DNA of 64,000 bases from CAVTLG01 sp963802635 (GCA_963802635.1 CAWDJJ010000001.1:2914001-2978000), one strand, 5' to 3'; positions 37,390 to 47,104 are shown, numbered from the stretch's first letter. Translations and numbers: made by a program. Notes: generated by a model from the sequence alone, not told the origin.

Positions 37390-40161
37390 TCATGCCTGCG
37401 CAACGTCGCCCAGGCAACGCTGCAACTGACCCTCACCGGTCCTATCGCCAAGACGGGAGGCATGCATGGCGGCCCGGCGCAACATTATCTGCAATATAGG
37501 CACGTAACCATGGCTGTCCGACATCTGCGCCGCACTTAACGCAACGCGCACCGCTTCCTGTAGATCCTGCGGCTCACCAGCAGTTTCTAGATGCTCGAAG
37601 GCCGCAAGCCATTGTTCCAGGCTCGGCTGCGCTTCATTACAGTAGGAAGCGGCAACCACGCGGTGTACGCGACGGTGTTCTGGCAGTGGCAAGTGCGTCA
37701 ACGCGAAATGGCAAATCTGGAGATGAATCGTATACATTCTTCCATCAAACTGTATAAATGAAGCCTGCACCAGTTCGTCACGCGCTGCGCGCCAGTTAGC
37801 AGCCAGTTCTGCGGCGACAAGCTCATCATGCTCGGACAGCATCTGTCTATCCATGCTGACAGTGGAGTGATGCGGCACCGTAGATGCAGGATCAGGAACT
37901 CCTGCTGTTACTACCATGAGAATCTGCTCACGACTGAAAGGCAGCGTGAAAGCGGCAAGGTAAGCTAAAAGTAAACGCGCAGTGGGATGCAAACGGCGAT
38001 ACGAGACCTCCAGAGCGGCCAGAATACCGGCCAGTGGCGTCGTCTCACGCAATTCATCCCGAATCTCCTCCAACGAGCGCGTAGCTGCCTCCGGCGTATA
38101 TATTTTCCCTCCTATCGAGCGTGCAGTACCAAAGATAAGTTCTGCGCCAAGAGGATAGCCATCCAGCAAAGTACAAATGTCGCGCAAGACCTGCTGCTGC
38201 TGTGGATCTTCCAGGTGGATACGCTGATCCAGGCCAGTTGCCGCCGCGAGATCGTTGAAGAGGTCCAGCAAATCGCCTCCTGTCATTTTGCCAACGCGAT
38301 ACTCATACCAGCGGCAATGGGTCCCCTCGACCGCTAACATATGCTCAGGATTTGAGTGCGACGTTACCAGCACCACAACTTCCTGCGGTAATGCGCACAA
38401 AAATTGCAGCCAGGCTTCCAGCTCCGTACGATCCTTCACTTCTTCAAAGCTATCCAACAGTAAAAGACACGGCAATTCACGGCTGGCGAGCGAACGCAAT
38501 GTCCCCTGTATCAGTCGGACACGATAAGTCACGTCAGTTGCAGACATATTGCGCACCGGTACATGTAAAAAGTGCATCAGTTCCAGCAATGCATCCGCGA
38601 ACGACTTGCCATCCTGTACAGAGACGCCTACGATGCCGCCGGGAAACTTCTCACGGTTACGTCGCACCGTTTCCAGGGCCAGCGCACTCTTCCCAATACC
38701 CGCTGTTCCCGTTATGGCTATATGATGTGTATACCGGCTGTCTGAACGCTTCTGCACCTGATTGGCCTTCCGCGCACCTGTAGCGGCAGACGTCAGCAGC
38801 TCATCCATATCTCGTAGTTCCTGTGCACGCCCGATAAAGTTGGCAGGCGGTCCCAGATGCGCCAGTGGATGACCATGTTGTCCCAGATCATCATGGGCAG
38901 CGACCAGGGCCACGGGACCCTCTTTACCCTCCGCTACATGCCTGTAAAGTACAGGGATAAACCAGCTTTTCTGCTGCATGGGCAACAGCGCCTGCCGGGC
39001 ACGGGCCAGGGCTTCTTCTAGCGTCCTGCCATCGGCCAGGGCTTCGTAGAAATGATACATGAAGGTCGGGCTGAGGTCATCTTGTAACGAGAAGGGCATC
39101 GCAACAACTGCCGGGACCTGAGCTGTCACCAGGGCGGTTGCCAGTGTCGCATCAACAGCGGCATGACGCTGCTGCTGACGACGCGCGTTTTTGACGGTAA
39201 TGGTGGCAGTCTCGCAGGCAGAAAAAACTGCCAGACGTACATCACTGCTCAGAAAGAGGCCACGCAACGACTGTGTATCAATAAAACGCTTTGAGCCATC
39301 ATCGTCGCAAAAACATAAATAAGTTTGTGGCTTGCTACGACCCAGTGCAGTACTGCAAGCAATACATTTGGAAACATTCGGATCGTTGACGGTCTCACAG
39401 TTCTCATTTGGACATAGGCGACCATGCGCCCCATGTCCGTCAAATTGCACCACATAGCAAGGAACGGTCGTATCGCTGTCATCCAGCATACTGGCTCCGC
39501 CATATGAATTCAGGTAGCGTACCAGTTGACCAAAAGTAGGCGGCTCCAGGCGGTCTAAAAAAACCTGTCCGTTCTCGATGAGTGGCGTTAGGGCTTGCTC
39601 CATGGCCTCAAAACTGCGTTCAGTCTCTAGCGGAACACAATCTGTCGGCGAGGAGGCTATGTAGAGCACACGGAACGGTGGATGCACGGGCAGCTCACAA
39701 CCAACAGGAATATCTGGGCGCAATAAGACACGACTCAACGTGAAAATACCCGATACGAGCAGAAAATGGTCCCCGTTATGCAAGAGTTCCCACGGGTAAC
39801 GCACAAATTCGTCACATCCGGGATCAAAACCAAGCGATAACGCAACCGTACCACGCCGCTTCAGTGTGCGCTGAATGATCCCACGCAACACCATTTGCAC
39901 GGGCTTTTCTGTATCTCCCCGGTTGATGTCAGCCACTCCGACGCAACACAAGGAGGCAAAGAGACGCTGACCAACTTCACATAACATAGCATCGCTGCTA
40001 TCTAGATCATTCAATTTCTTCTGCAGCGCGTTGAATTGTCTACCTGTATATGGAGGAACAAAACTACCACTTACCGTACGTCCAGACCAACTCTCCTTGA
40101 CTCGCAGCTCATAGGTACCATCTTCACGCGAGTGGAATAGCAGATTTACTGTCTCGCCCAT
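37390..40161 (-). CDS. CHAT protease-STAND ATPase protein, C-terminus possibly truncated
   Basis: The N-terminal half is a CHAT caspase-like protease with catalytic His243 (QFDGHGAHG) and Cys316 (AVFSACETA). Between them a zinc-ribbon-like insertion carries Cys250, Cys255, Cys266 and Cys269. The second half is a STAND NTPase: Walker A GTAGIGKS (485-492), Walker B LLLLDSF (Asp570), then a winged-helix-like region. Such proteins sense a signal through C-terminal repeats and release the protease, often in antiviral cell death. Here the chain stops just as TPR-like sequence begins (RLGDRTGEGQLQRCLGDVAQA), next to MITE-like repeats, so the sensor seems lost. No clear ribosome binding site precedes the ATG. 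Confidence 0.85.
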   Translation of the reverse strand: MGETVNLLFHSREDGTYELRVKESWSGRTVSGSFVPPYTGRQFNALQKKLNDLDSSDAMLCEVGQRLFASLCCVGVADINRGDTEKPVQMVLRGIIQRTLKRRGTVALSLGFDPGCDEFVRYPWELLHNGDHFLLVSGIFTLSRVLLRPDIPVGCELPVHPPFRVLYIASSPTDCVPLETERSFEAMEQALTPLIENGQVFLDRLEPPTFGQLVRYLNSYGGASMLDDSDTTVPCYVVQFDGHGAHGRLCPNENCETVNDPNVSKCIACSTALGRSKPQTYLCFCDDDGSKRFIDTQSLRGLFLSSDVRLAVFSACETATITVKNARRQQQRHAAVDATLATALVTAQVPAVVAMPFSLQDDLSPTFMYHFYEALADGRTLEEALARARQALLPMQQKSWFIPVLYRHVAEGKEGPVALVAAHDDLGQHGHPLAHLGPPANFIGRAQELRDMDELLTSAATGARKANQVQKRSDSRYTHHIAITGTAGIGKSALALETVRRNREKFPGGIVGVSVQDGKSFADALLELMHFLHVPVRNMSATDVTYRVRLIQGTLRSLASRELPCLLLLDSFEEVKDRTELEAWLQFLCALPQEVVVLVTSHSNPEHMLAVEGTHCRWYEYRVGKMTGGDLLDLFNDLAAATGLDQRIHLEDPQQQQVLRDICTLLDGYPLGAELIFGTARSIGGKIYTPEAATRSLEEIRDELRETTPLAGILAALEVSYRRLHPTARLLLAYLAAFTLPFSREQILMVVTAGVPDPASTVPHHSTVSMDRQMLSEHDELVAAELAANWRAARDELVQASFIQFDGRMYTIHLQICHFALTHLPLPEHRRVHRVVAASYCNEAQPSLEQWLAAFEHLETAGEPQDLQEAVRVALSAAQMSDSHGYVPILQIMLRRAAMHASRLGDRTGEGQLQRCLGDVAQA

Positions 40162-40292
40162 ATATGTGAAGTCTCTCGCATTCCCTGACCTTCAGTTATA
40201 ACACTTGCGACACACGTGTAATAGATAACTCTACCGCATATTAAGTATAACATAAACCTTTTGTCATGCACAGAGATCCCATATAAAAAATG

Positions 40293-41600
40293 TTACTCTC
40301 CCCAATACAGCTCGACCCGACCAAAGCGCACCGTATCCCCTACCTGCACACCCACCTCCTCCAGAGCCTTGGTCACACCCATTTTTGCTAACATTACCTG
40401 AAGACGAGCCATACCTTCTTCGCTCTCCTGATTCGTCATACTCACCGCACGCTCTACGCGCTTACCATGCACCACATAGACACCCAACTCTTTCGTCACT
40501 GAAAACGCATCGTCAGGCTGTGGACGCAGAACCGGACCTTCCATATCAATCACAGATTGGGCGGCAGCTCGCTCGGCCTCTTCCTGATAAATCTCACGCA
40601 AACGTTTGGCGGCATATCCCATCAACTCTTCTGTCCCCTGATGAGCCACGGCAGAGATAGCAAAGACGGGATACCCGGCGGCTTCTGCCTTCTCTTTGAG
40701 TTCAGGCCAGCGTTCCTGTGCTTCTGGCACATCCATCTTGTTCAACACGACAATCTGTGGACGTTGCGCAAGTTGCTCGTCATAGGCATGTAATTCATTA
40801 TTGATGGCCTGAAAATCTTGCCAGGGATCACGATCTTCTAACGAAGCACCATCCAACATATGTATCAGCAAGCGTGTACGCTGCACATGACGCAAAAATT
40901 CATGGCCCAGCCCAACCCCTTGAGCCGCGCCTTCTATAAGCCCGGGAATGTCGGCCAGAACAAAGCTAAAGCCATCGCCGCGTCTCGCCTGGCCGACCTC
41001 GACTACTCCCAGGTTGGGCGCGAGCGTGGTAAAAGGATAATCAGCAATCTTGGGCTGTGCCGCTGTTACCACCGAGAGCAGCGTTGATTTCCCAGCATTT
41101 GGATAGCCCACTAATCCAACGTCAGCGATCAAACGCAGTTCCAGAGTAAGCGAACGCTCTTCGCCGGGTTCGCCCTTCTGCGCTTCCTTCGGCGTCTGGT
41201 GGGTTGCCGTAGCAAAATGCGTATTTCCCAGACCTCCACGCCCACCACGCGCAACCATTACCCGCTGCCCATCCTCAACAAGATCAGCTACGAGCGCATG
41301 CGTATCGGCATCGCGAATAACCGTACCAGGGGGCACTTTCAAAACAACATCCTCCCCCTTTGCCCCGTGCATCTTCTGGCGAATACCAGATTTACCGGCC
41401 TCGGCTTTAAACTGGTGACGATAACGGTAGTCAATTAAGGAGTTCAGGTTGTGTGTGGCCTCAAAGTAGACGCTACCACCACGGCCACCATCACCACCGT
41501 CAGGACCGCCGAACGGCGCAAACTTTTCCCGGCGAAAGTGCATCGAACCGTCACCACCAGCTCCTGCTTTTACATAAATCTTTGTGTGATCGTATAACAT
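40293..41600 (-). CDS. obgE: Obg-family GTPase
   Basis: Obg is an essential ribosome-associated GTPase linked to 50S maturation and stress signalling. The 435-residue protein has the glycine-rich Obg domain (GGDGGRGGSVYFEA), a G domain with P-loop GYPNAGKST, DIPGLIEGA, NKMD and SAV, and the C-terminal OCT domain (VYVVHGKRVERAVSMTN...GVQVGDTVRFGRVELYW). Length and layout are normal for OCT-bearing members. The promoter side faces a small relic of prolyl-tRNA synthetase. Confidence 0.96.
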   Translation of the reverse strand: MLYDHTKIYVKAGAGGDGSMHFRREKFAPFGGPDGGDGGRGGSVYFEATHNLNSLIDYRYRHQFKAEAGKSGIRQKMHGAKGEDVVLKVPPGTVIRDADTHALVADLVEDGQRVMVARGGRGGLGNTHFATATHQTPKEAQKGEPGEERSLTLELRLIADVGLVGYPNAGKSTLLSVVTAAQPKIADYPFTTLAPNLGVVEVGQARRGDGFSFVLADIPGLIEGAAQGVGLGHEFLRHVQRTRLLIHMLDGASLEDRDPWQDFQAINNELHAYDEQLAQRPQIVVLNKMDVPEAQERWPELKEKAEAAGYPVFAISAVAHQGTEELMGYAAKRLREIYQEEAERAAAQSVIDMEGPVLRPQPDDAFSVTKELGVYVVHGKRVERAVSMTNQESEEGMARLQVMLAKMGVTKALEEVGVQVGDTVRFGRVELYWGE

Positions 41601-41753
41601 ACTTTATCCCTGATATCAGCGTGGAAATGCACGCATTTCTTCTTCTTCTTAATTATTGTTGCGGCGCAATGGAGTATATCACAAATCGCAGCGAAGAGAT
41701 AGCTATCAACGCCCCAACGTCAATGTCGGGCAATCTGAGAGAATGGCATGAGG

Positions 41754-41781
41754 TTGACAGTGTATTTTTTTCGTGTATGAT
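41754..41781 (+). promoter_or_regulatory. Near-consensus sigma-A promoter
   Basis: TTGACA (41754-41759) and TATGAT (41776-41781) with a 16-bp spacer face rightward. The only thing downstream is the prolyl-tRNA synthetase remnant from 41856, so the promoter may be left over from a lost gene. Confidence 0.6.
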
Positions 41782-41855
41782 CCTACCACAATATTTAGAA
41801 TACTATGCGTTGATCAGGACTAGTAGACAATAGTGATGCGCCAGAGTAGCATGCA

Positions 41856-41990
41856 ATGCGCTCAACAGCAGCGATTGAGCATGTTTACACACCAAACTGT
41901 ATGGAGATCAGCAAACTCGCCGATTTTTTGCATGTTCCATCTGCCAAAATTATAAAAACGGTCTGCTATGTTGCTGCCGCATGCCCATCT
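41856..41990 (+). pseudogene. Fragment resembling the prolyl-tRNA synthetase editing domain
   Basis: From the ATG the first 40 codons read HVYTPNCMEISKLADFLHVP and then IIKTVCYVA, which matches the start of the insertion (editing) domain of bacterial ProRS or YbaK-like proteins. The similarity ends where the frame enters the end of the convergent glycosyltransferase gene. No N-terminal catalytic part precedes it. It is a short relic or a displaced piece of proS. Confidence 0.45.
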
Positions 41991-41991
41991 T

Positions 41992-43797
41992 TCAAGCACT
42001 CGCGGCAGGTAAATGCACGCCTGCGAGGAGTTTCTGTAGCACCTGAGCCGACGTATAAGGATACGGGGTTTCGCGCACAAAAATACGCGCCGTCGGATGA
42101 TCAAACACAGAATAACTCTCGTCAGCCCCACTATCATTCAGCGTAATCCCCAACAGATGTGGCCGATCCTCGAACTGCGCCGCCAGATGGAAGCCGAGTT
42201 GTCCGCTGAAAAGAAGTTGATAATAGTGGATAGTGAGCGGATAACGCGCTGGTAGGCGTGGAATAGACTTATCCAGGCGATCAGTTGGCATGATAATTGC
42301 ATTGATCGTCGGCAGTAGTTTGGCGAGCAACTGCGCCTTGGCAAGTGTATCATCATCATAGAGGGGCAGACCAGTCGTCGCCTGACCGCCACTCAGATAG
42401 CTAGCCTGCGTATAGATCGCTGGACTATGATTGCCAACAGCCACAGGCAAAGCATCGTCCCACTGCTCATAGGTCAGGACACTGCCCGCTGGCAAATGAG
42501 CATACATCCAGAGAGAAGCCTGTACACGTGTGTTCGGTGCACTGTAGACATTCAAGAGAGCCAGGCCCTGAAAGATCGTACCTGCCAGCACAAAGACGAC
42601 CGCTCCCACTTGCAAGATGGGCACAATGATGCGTAATTTCTTGAGATAGTCGCGCTGCGGCTGCCATTCACGATAGACAAACGCGACAACGACGGCGGCT
42701 GCCATCACTGTCAATAAAGGGTAGATGGGCAGCATATAGCGCATAAACTTGACATAGAAGCTGCCGGTGATCAGGGTAAAGATAATCACCCAGGCCAGGA
42801 CGACGATCCAGGCATCGATGTGACCACGCAAGACACGCCAGCAACACCAGAGAAATCCAAGCAAGGCACAGATGCCCAGTGTCAGCCCCAGACCCCACAA
42901 CAGTATATTCTGGAACTCATACAGATAAATCGGTGTGCCCGCGAATTGCCGCACATAGGGATAATCCAACAGCCCTCGGGCTAAATCTCCCTGCGTCGTT
43001 ACCTGTTGGATATAATCGGTCCTGTCCAGTAACGCATACGGCTGCGTGACGAAAAAGAACAGGATGGTTACGCTAGCAGCAATCAGCAACGCCAGCAAAG
43101 CATCCCAGAGATCACGTTGCCGATACCAACGCAGGAGTAATGCCCCAACCACCGGCACAGCCAGCGGAGCCGCGCTAAATTTTGTCGCCATTGCCAGACC
43201 ATAGCCCAGTCCCATCACACACGCCCAGATCAGCGGCCTCTTGCTATCGACAAACGCCACACAGGCCAGCATCGTCAGCATCACGAAGAAGAGCAGGACA
43301 ACATCAACGGCGTAGAAATGCGCGAGCTGGATCTGGAACGGTGTAAATGCGACCAGCGCAGCCGCGAGCAACGCGACACTCCAGGCACGCGGTCGTCCTG
43401 GTAGCTCATCACGCGTGAGACGCAGACCCAGCAAGCCGGTCAGCAGGATCGTACCGCTATCAAAGAGCACTGAGAGCACCCGACCAGCCAGCGTGAACTT
43501 GACAAAATAGTCAGGCATCGATGTTGTATATCCAAGCACGTGTCCGACGAAAGCCAGCAGGTAGAGAGGGAAAGAGCCATAGGCAAAAAATTGTGGGTTG
43601 AGCGGCGAGGTTTGGGGATCGAGGAACTGTGCCCAGCTCGTAGGCCACGCCAACGCAGTGACGTGAAAGAGAATTTGCCGCTCATCGGGTTGAAAGCTAT
43701 TGCCCTGGTCCCAATTGAGGCCATAGAGCCGTAAGAGCAAACCCAGGAGTACCAGTCCCCCTAAGGCCAGAGATCGCCAACGGATAACAAGTTTCAC
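41992..43797 (-). CDS. GT39-like polytopic glycosyltransferase
   Basis: A large membrane protein of about 601 residues with a dozen or more hydrophobic helices. The first periplasmic loop carries the acidic motif region FQPDERQILFHV, typical of GT-C fold enzymes (PMT/ArnT/GT39) that transfer sugars from a lipid-phosphate donor. Family length is normal; the acceptor is unknown. I choose the GTG at 43797 because AGGAAGGGA lies about 9 bp before it; a TTG at 43818 is also in frame. The gene is alone, convergent with the ProRS relic. Confidence 0.8.
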   Translation of the reverse strand: MKLVIRWRSLALGGLVLLGLLLRLYGLNWDQGNSFQPDERQILFHVTALAWPTSWAQFLDPQTSPLNPQFFAYGSFPLYLLAFVGHVLGYTTSMPDYFVKFTLAGRVLSVLFDSGTILLTGLLGLRLTRDELPGRPRAWSVALLAAALVAFTPFQIQLAHFYAVDVVLLFFVMLTMLACVAFVDSKRPLIWACVMGLGYGLAMATKFSAAPLAVPVVGALLLRWYRQRDLWDALLALLIAASVTILFFFVTQPYALLDRTDYIQQVTTQGDLARGLLDYPYVRQFAGTPIYLYEFQNILLWGLGLTLGICALLGFLWCCWRVLRGHIDAWIVVLAWVIIFTLITGSFYVKFMRYMLPIYPLLTVMAAAVVVAFVYREWQPQRDYLKKLRIIVPILQVGAVVFVLAGTIFQGLALLNVYSAPNTRVQASLWMYAHLPAGSVLTYEQWDDALPVAVGNHSPAIYTQASYLSGGQATTGLPLYDDDTLAKAQLLAKLLPTINAIIMPTDRLDKSIPRLPARYPLTIHYYQLLFSGQLGFHLAAQFEDRPHLLGITLNDSGADESYSVFDHPTARIFVRETPYPYTSAQVLQKLLAGVHLPAASA

Positions 43798-43887
43798 GAC
43801 AAGAAATCCCTTCCTCAATATATGTGGTCGAGAGCGTACGTTCTAGTTACAGAAATAGTGCTAGCAATGTGCGCTCCAGTGCAAAAT

Positions 43888-44017
43888 CACTTGACGTCTT
43901 CGGCATCATTCGACGAACATGATGCGTACTAGAAGGCGATGCCAGACGGTTCCATTTGCTTTGATCCGTCTGAGGATATTGCAACTAGTATAGGGATAAC
44001 TCCAGACGACGTCAAGT
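43888..44017. repeat. 10-bp inverted repeat pair
   Basis: ACTTGACGTC (43888-43897) and GACGTCAAGT (44008-44017) bracket about 110 bp in the gap before the restriction-modification gene. It may be an old MITE or paired binding sites. Coordinates are good to a base or two. Confidence 0.35.
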
Positions 44018-44054
44018 AATGACAATTAGTCCATTTCTCCTCTTCCTCCCCCAT

Positions 44055-44281
44055 GTAACTTTGTAACTTTGTAACTTTTGGGGTTCTAAACGCGCTTGAG
44101 AAGCCAATTCACGAAAGTTACATGAAAGTTACAAAGTTACAATTCCTATTTTATCAGTTTTGTACTTTAGTGTATATTTTTATAATTAAATATATATACT
44201 ATATAATACTAAAGATTATCTATCTGAAAGTTACAAAGTTACAAAGTTGCACGCTTCCTTTCCGTGTAACTTTGTAACTTT
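44055..44281. repeat. Iteron-like octamer array flanking an AT-rich core
   Basis: Eleven copies of GTAACTTT or its complement (one with a mismatch) occur in four clusters: three forward (44055-44078), three reverse (44114-44121, 44125-44140), three reverse (44227-44250) and two forward (44266-44281). Between the second and third clusters lies about 75 bp that is almost all A and T (44145-44220). The clusters can pair as two 16-bp stems. The layout resembles an iteron origin with an unwinding element, or a multi-site operator for the gene downstream. Confidence 0.7.
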
Positions 44282-44426
44282 GTGGAAGTGTGATTCATGC
44301 AGAAGAGGTTAAATAGTATATAAGGACCCAGGCCAACAATGCCATTAGTGGGAAAAGCATTGTGCATCAGTCAGAGGCATGATAGCATGTGCTCAAAGAT
44401 AGACCATCGGTTTACAGAGGAGGGAA

Positions 44427-47099
44427 ATGATGGCAACGGAACAGGTGCAAAATGATACGATCTATGAGCTACCACTACACACACTCCTGGCAGTAGCACC
44501 GGACATATCCTGGCAGAATCCTCCAGTCATCACTGCCAATCTTGCGCCAACTGAAGTATGCCAGATCATCGGAAACTGGTATGTGAGCTGTAGTAGTGAG
44601 ACACACCGCTCTAGCCAGGGCCAATTCTTTACGCCTCAGACGTTAGCACGCTACATGGCAAAACATGCAGGCATCCTGACCAAGCACGTAGCTGTCCTCG
44701 ATCCTGGTGCCGGAGTTGGCATGCTAGCAAGCGCTGTCTGCGAAGTAGCTCTCCAACAACAGGTGTCGCATATCTTTATCTCTGCATACGAATCAGATCC
44801 GATTTTGCATATACTTTGTACGTTTACGCTTAACTATGCTCGTGATATGCTACAAATGTATGGCATAGACGTATCCATCGAGGTACACCGCAGCGATTTT
44901 GTCGAGGCCATGGCGGAACAATTCACACAAGTGTCATTATGGGCTAAAGACACCCAACCTCAACGTCCACCTGATCTCGTCATCCTTAATCCACCGTATT
45001 TTAAGGTAAATCAGCAAGATCCAAGGGCAAAACTGGTCAAAGACATCGCTCAGGGACGGACAAACATGTACACCATGTTTATGTCCCTAGCGGCATCTGC
45101 CCTGCGGGTCGGTGGGCAATTTGTATCTATCACACCACGATCTTTTGCGTCTGGTGCCTATTTTCAACAGTTTCGTCAACAGTTCTTCAGCACTATCACG
45201 CCTGATCTCATTCACATCTTTGATTCGCGCCGCTCAGCATTTGAGGATAACGACATTCTCCAGGAAAACATTGTTCTCTGCGGAACGAAAAAAGCTGCCG
45301 ACTCCGTAGATATCCCTTATGTTACAATCTCCAGAAGTCATGGCCTGCATGATCTTGCTCATGCGCTGATCCAACAGGTAAAGCGCCAACTCATTATTGA
45401 TGACAAAGAGCAAGATCCCATGCTCTACCTGCCGATGAGTGACATAGACGTACACCTGCTCCAGGCATTTGCCCGCTGGAAAAACTATCTGGCTACCTAC
45501 AGACTGGAAATATCCACAGGACCAGTCGTACCATTTCGCCACATCGATGCACTTACCACCCTGGAAAATGTCTCTCTGGGTAAGGCTGTTCCTCTGATCT
45601 GGCTACAACATGTACGACGCATGAAGATTACATGGCCTCTCAGCAAATTTGCCAAACAGCAAGCAGTGCTCTGTCAAGCGAGCCACAAATTGTTAGTGAA
45701 CAACGGGACACAAATCGTTTTGCGGCGCTTCAGTGCTAAGGAAGAGCTGCATCGTATAACAGCAGCAGTTTTACGCGAAGGCACGTTTGGAACTGAATTC
45801 ATTGCATTAGAGAACCATCTTAATTACATCTATCGTCCTCAGGGCACACTTTCTTATGCGGAAGCGGTAGGATTAGCAGCATTCCTCAATAGTTCTCTTG
45901 TCGACCGTTATTTTCGCATTGCAAGCGGCAACACGCAGGTCAGCGCAACTGAATTGCGTAAGCTCCCATTGCCACCAAAGGAAAATATTGTTGGCATAGG
46001 CGAACAAATAATTGATAAACAAGCTGAAGAAGATTCCGAAGCATCTGAACAGATTATTATGGATGTACTCAAACAAGACCTGATTGTCGGCAACGAAGAT
46101 GAAGACATCCAGATACCAATACTCAAAGATTCGAGGATTTTAATGGGAAAAATTCAGGAAGCACAACGCATCCTACAAGATCTTGGTCTACCTTCCGCCC
46201 AACAGAATGAAATTAGTGCATTAACGCTGTTAGCATTATGTGACCTTGCCGAAACTTCCCCATGGGCTGAAATATCACAGAAGCCAATAACGATCCATAA
46301 CATGATGGGTTTTATGAAACACTACTACGGCAGAACTTATGCTGAAAATACACGTGAGGTCGTGCGTCGCCAGGTTATTCATCAATTTGAGCAAGCACGT
46401 CTGGTGGACCGCAACCCGGATGATCATTTACGACCTACGAATAGCCCTAATACATGCTACGCTCTAACCAGTGAAGCCTTCAATGTACTCACGCAATTTG
46501 GAACCTCAGGTTGGGAAACAGCTCTGTCGTCCTTTATCGCACAATTTGGAGCACTTGTAGAACAGTACCAAAAGAGCCGCCAAGCAGTAGCGCTGCCTTT
46601 GAAGCTCGCAGAGGGAAGCCAATTTTATTTAACACCTGGCAGACACAACGAATTACAAATTGCCATTGTAGAAATTTTTGGACCACGTTACGCCCCTGGC
46701 TCGTTGGTGCTCTACCTGGATGATGCTGCAAGCAAATTTGTGATTTATGAGACTGCACGCCTTGAGCAACTTGGGGTTCCTATTACAACACATGATAAAC
46801 TCCCTGATGTTATTCTCTATCAGGCTGAGAAGAATTGGCTTTACCTCGTTGAAGCAGTGACCTCACATGGCCCAGTTTCACACAAACGCAAATATGAACT
46901 TGAAAAGTTGCTGCAAAACTGTACAGCCGAGCAAATATATGTCACAGCATTTCTCCACAGCAAAGAATTTGGCCGACACGCCACAAAGATCGCCTGGGAA
47001 ACTGAGGTATGGATTGCAGAAACACCCGAGCACATGATTCACTACAACGGTGATAGGTTTTCTGGCCCTTACAAACGAGCAGACGATGCTGATCAATAA
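44427..47099 (+). CDS. Single-chain restriction-modification enzyme: N6 methylase plus BsuBI/PstI endonuclease
   Basis: Residues 60-330 are an N6-adenine methyltransferase of the Eco57I type: QFFTP, motif I DPGAGVG (92-98) and catalytic NPPY (188-191). A target-recognition-like region follows. The last 250 residues match the BsuBI/PstI endonuclease family: N-terminal helical domain, then LPDVILYQ (from 792), VEAVTSHGPVSHKR with Glu809, TAFLHS and AWETEVWIAETPEHMIH. BsuBI and PstI cut CTGCAG as separate enzymes from their methylases; here both activities are in one 890-residue chain. GGAGGGAA precedes the ATG. An octamer array lies 145 bp upstream and may control it. Confidence 0.9.
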   Translation: MMATEQVQNDTIYELPLHTLLAVAPDISWQNPPVITANLAPTEVCQIIGNWYVSCSSETHRSSQGQFFTPQTLARYMAKHAGILTKHVAVLDPGAGVGMLASAVCEVALQQQVSHIFISAYESDPILHILCTFTLNYARDMLQMYGIDVSIEVHRSDFVEAMAEQFTQVSLWAKDTQPQRPPDLVILNPPYFKVNQQDPRAKLVKDIAQGRTNMYTMFMSLAASALRVGGQFVSITPRSFASGAYFQQFRQQFFSTITPDLIHIFDSRRSAFEDNDILQENIVLCGTKKAADSVDIPYVTISRSHGLHDLAHALIQQVKRQLIIDDKEQDPMLYLPMSDIDVHLLQAFARWKNYLATYRLEISTGPVVPFRHIDALTTLENVSLGKAVPLIWLQHVRRMKITWPLSKFAKQQAVLCQASHKLLVNNGTQIVLRRFSAKEELHRITAAVLREGTFGTEFIALENHLNYIYRPQGTLSYAEAVGLAAFLNSSLVDRYFRIASGNTQVSATELRKLPLPPKENIVGIGEQIIDKQAEEDSEASEQIIMDVLKQDLIVGNEDEDIQIPILKDSRILMGKIQEAQRILQDLGLPSAQQNEISALTLLALCDLAETSPWAEISQKPITIHNMMGFMKHYYGRTYAENTREVVRRQVIHQFEQARLVDRNPDDHLRPTNSPNTCYALTSEAFNVLTQFGTSGWETALSSFIAQFGALVEQYQKSRQAVALPLKLAEGSQFYLTPGRHNELQIAIVEIFGPRYAPGSLVLYLDDAASKFVIYETARLEQLGVPITTHDKLPDVILYQAEKNWLYLVEAVTSHGPVSHKRKYELEKLLQNCTAEQIYVTAFLHSKEFGRHATKIAWETEVWIAETPEHMIHYNGDRFSGPYKRADDADQ

Positions 47100-47104
47100 C
47101 TGTA

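Noticed and set aside
44055..44281. Octamer clusters as a possible CRISPR array
   Set aside because: Repeats are 8 bp, directly abutting, in both orientations and without unique spacers of constant length; no cas genes.
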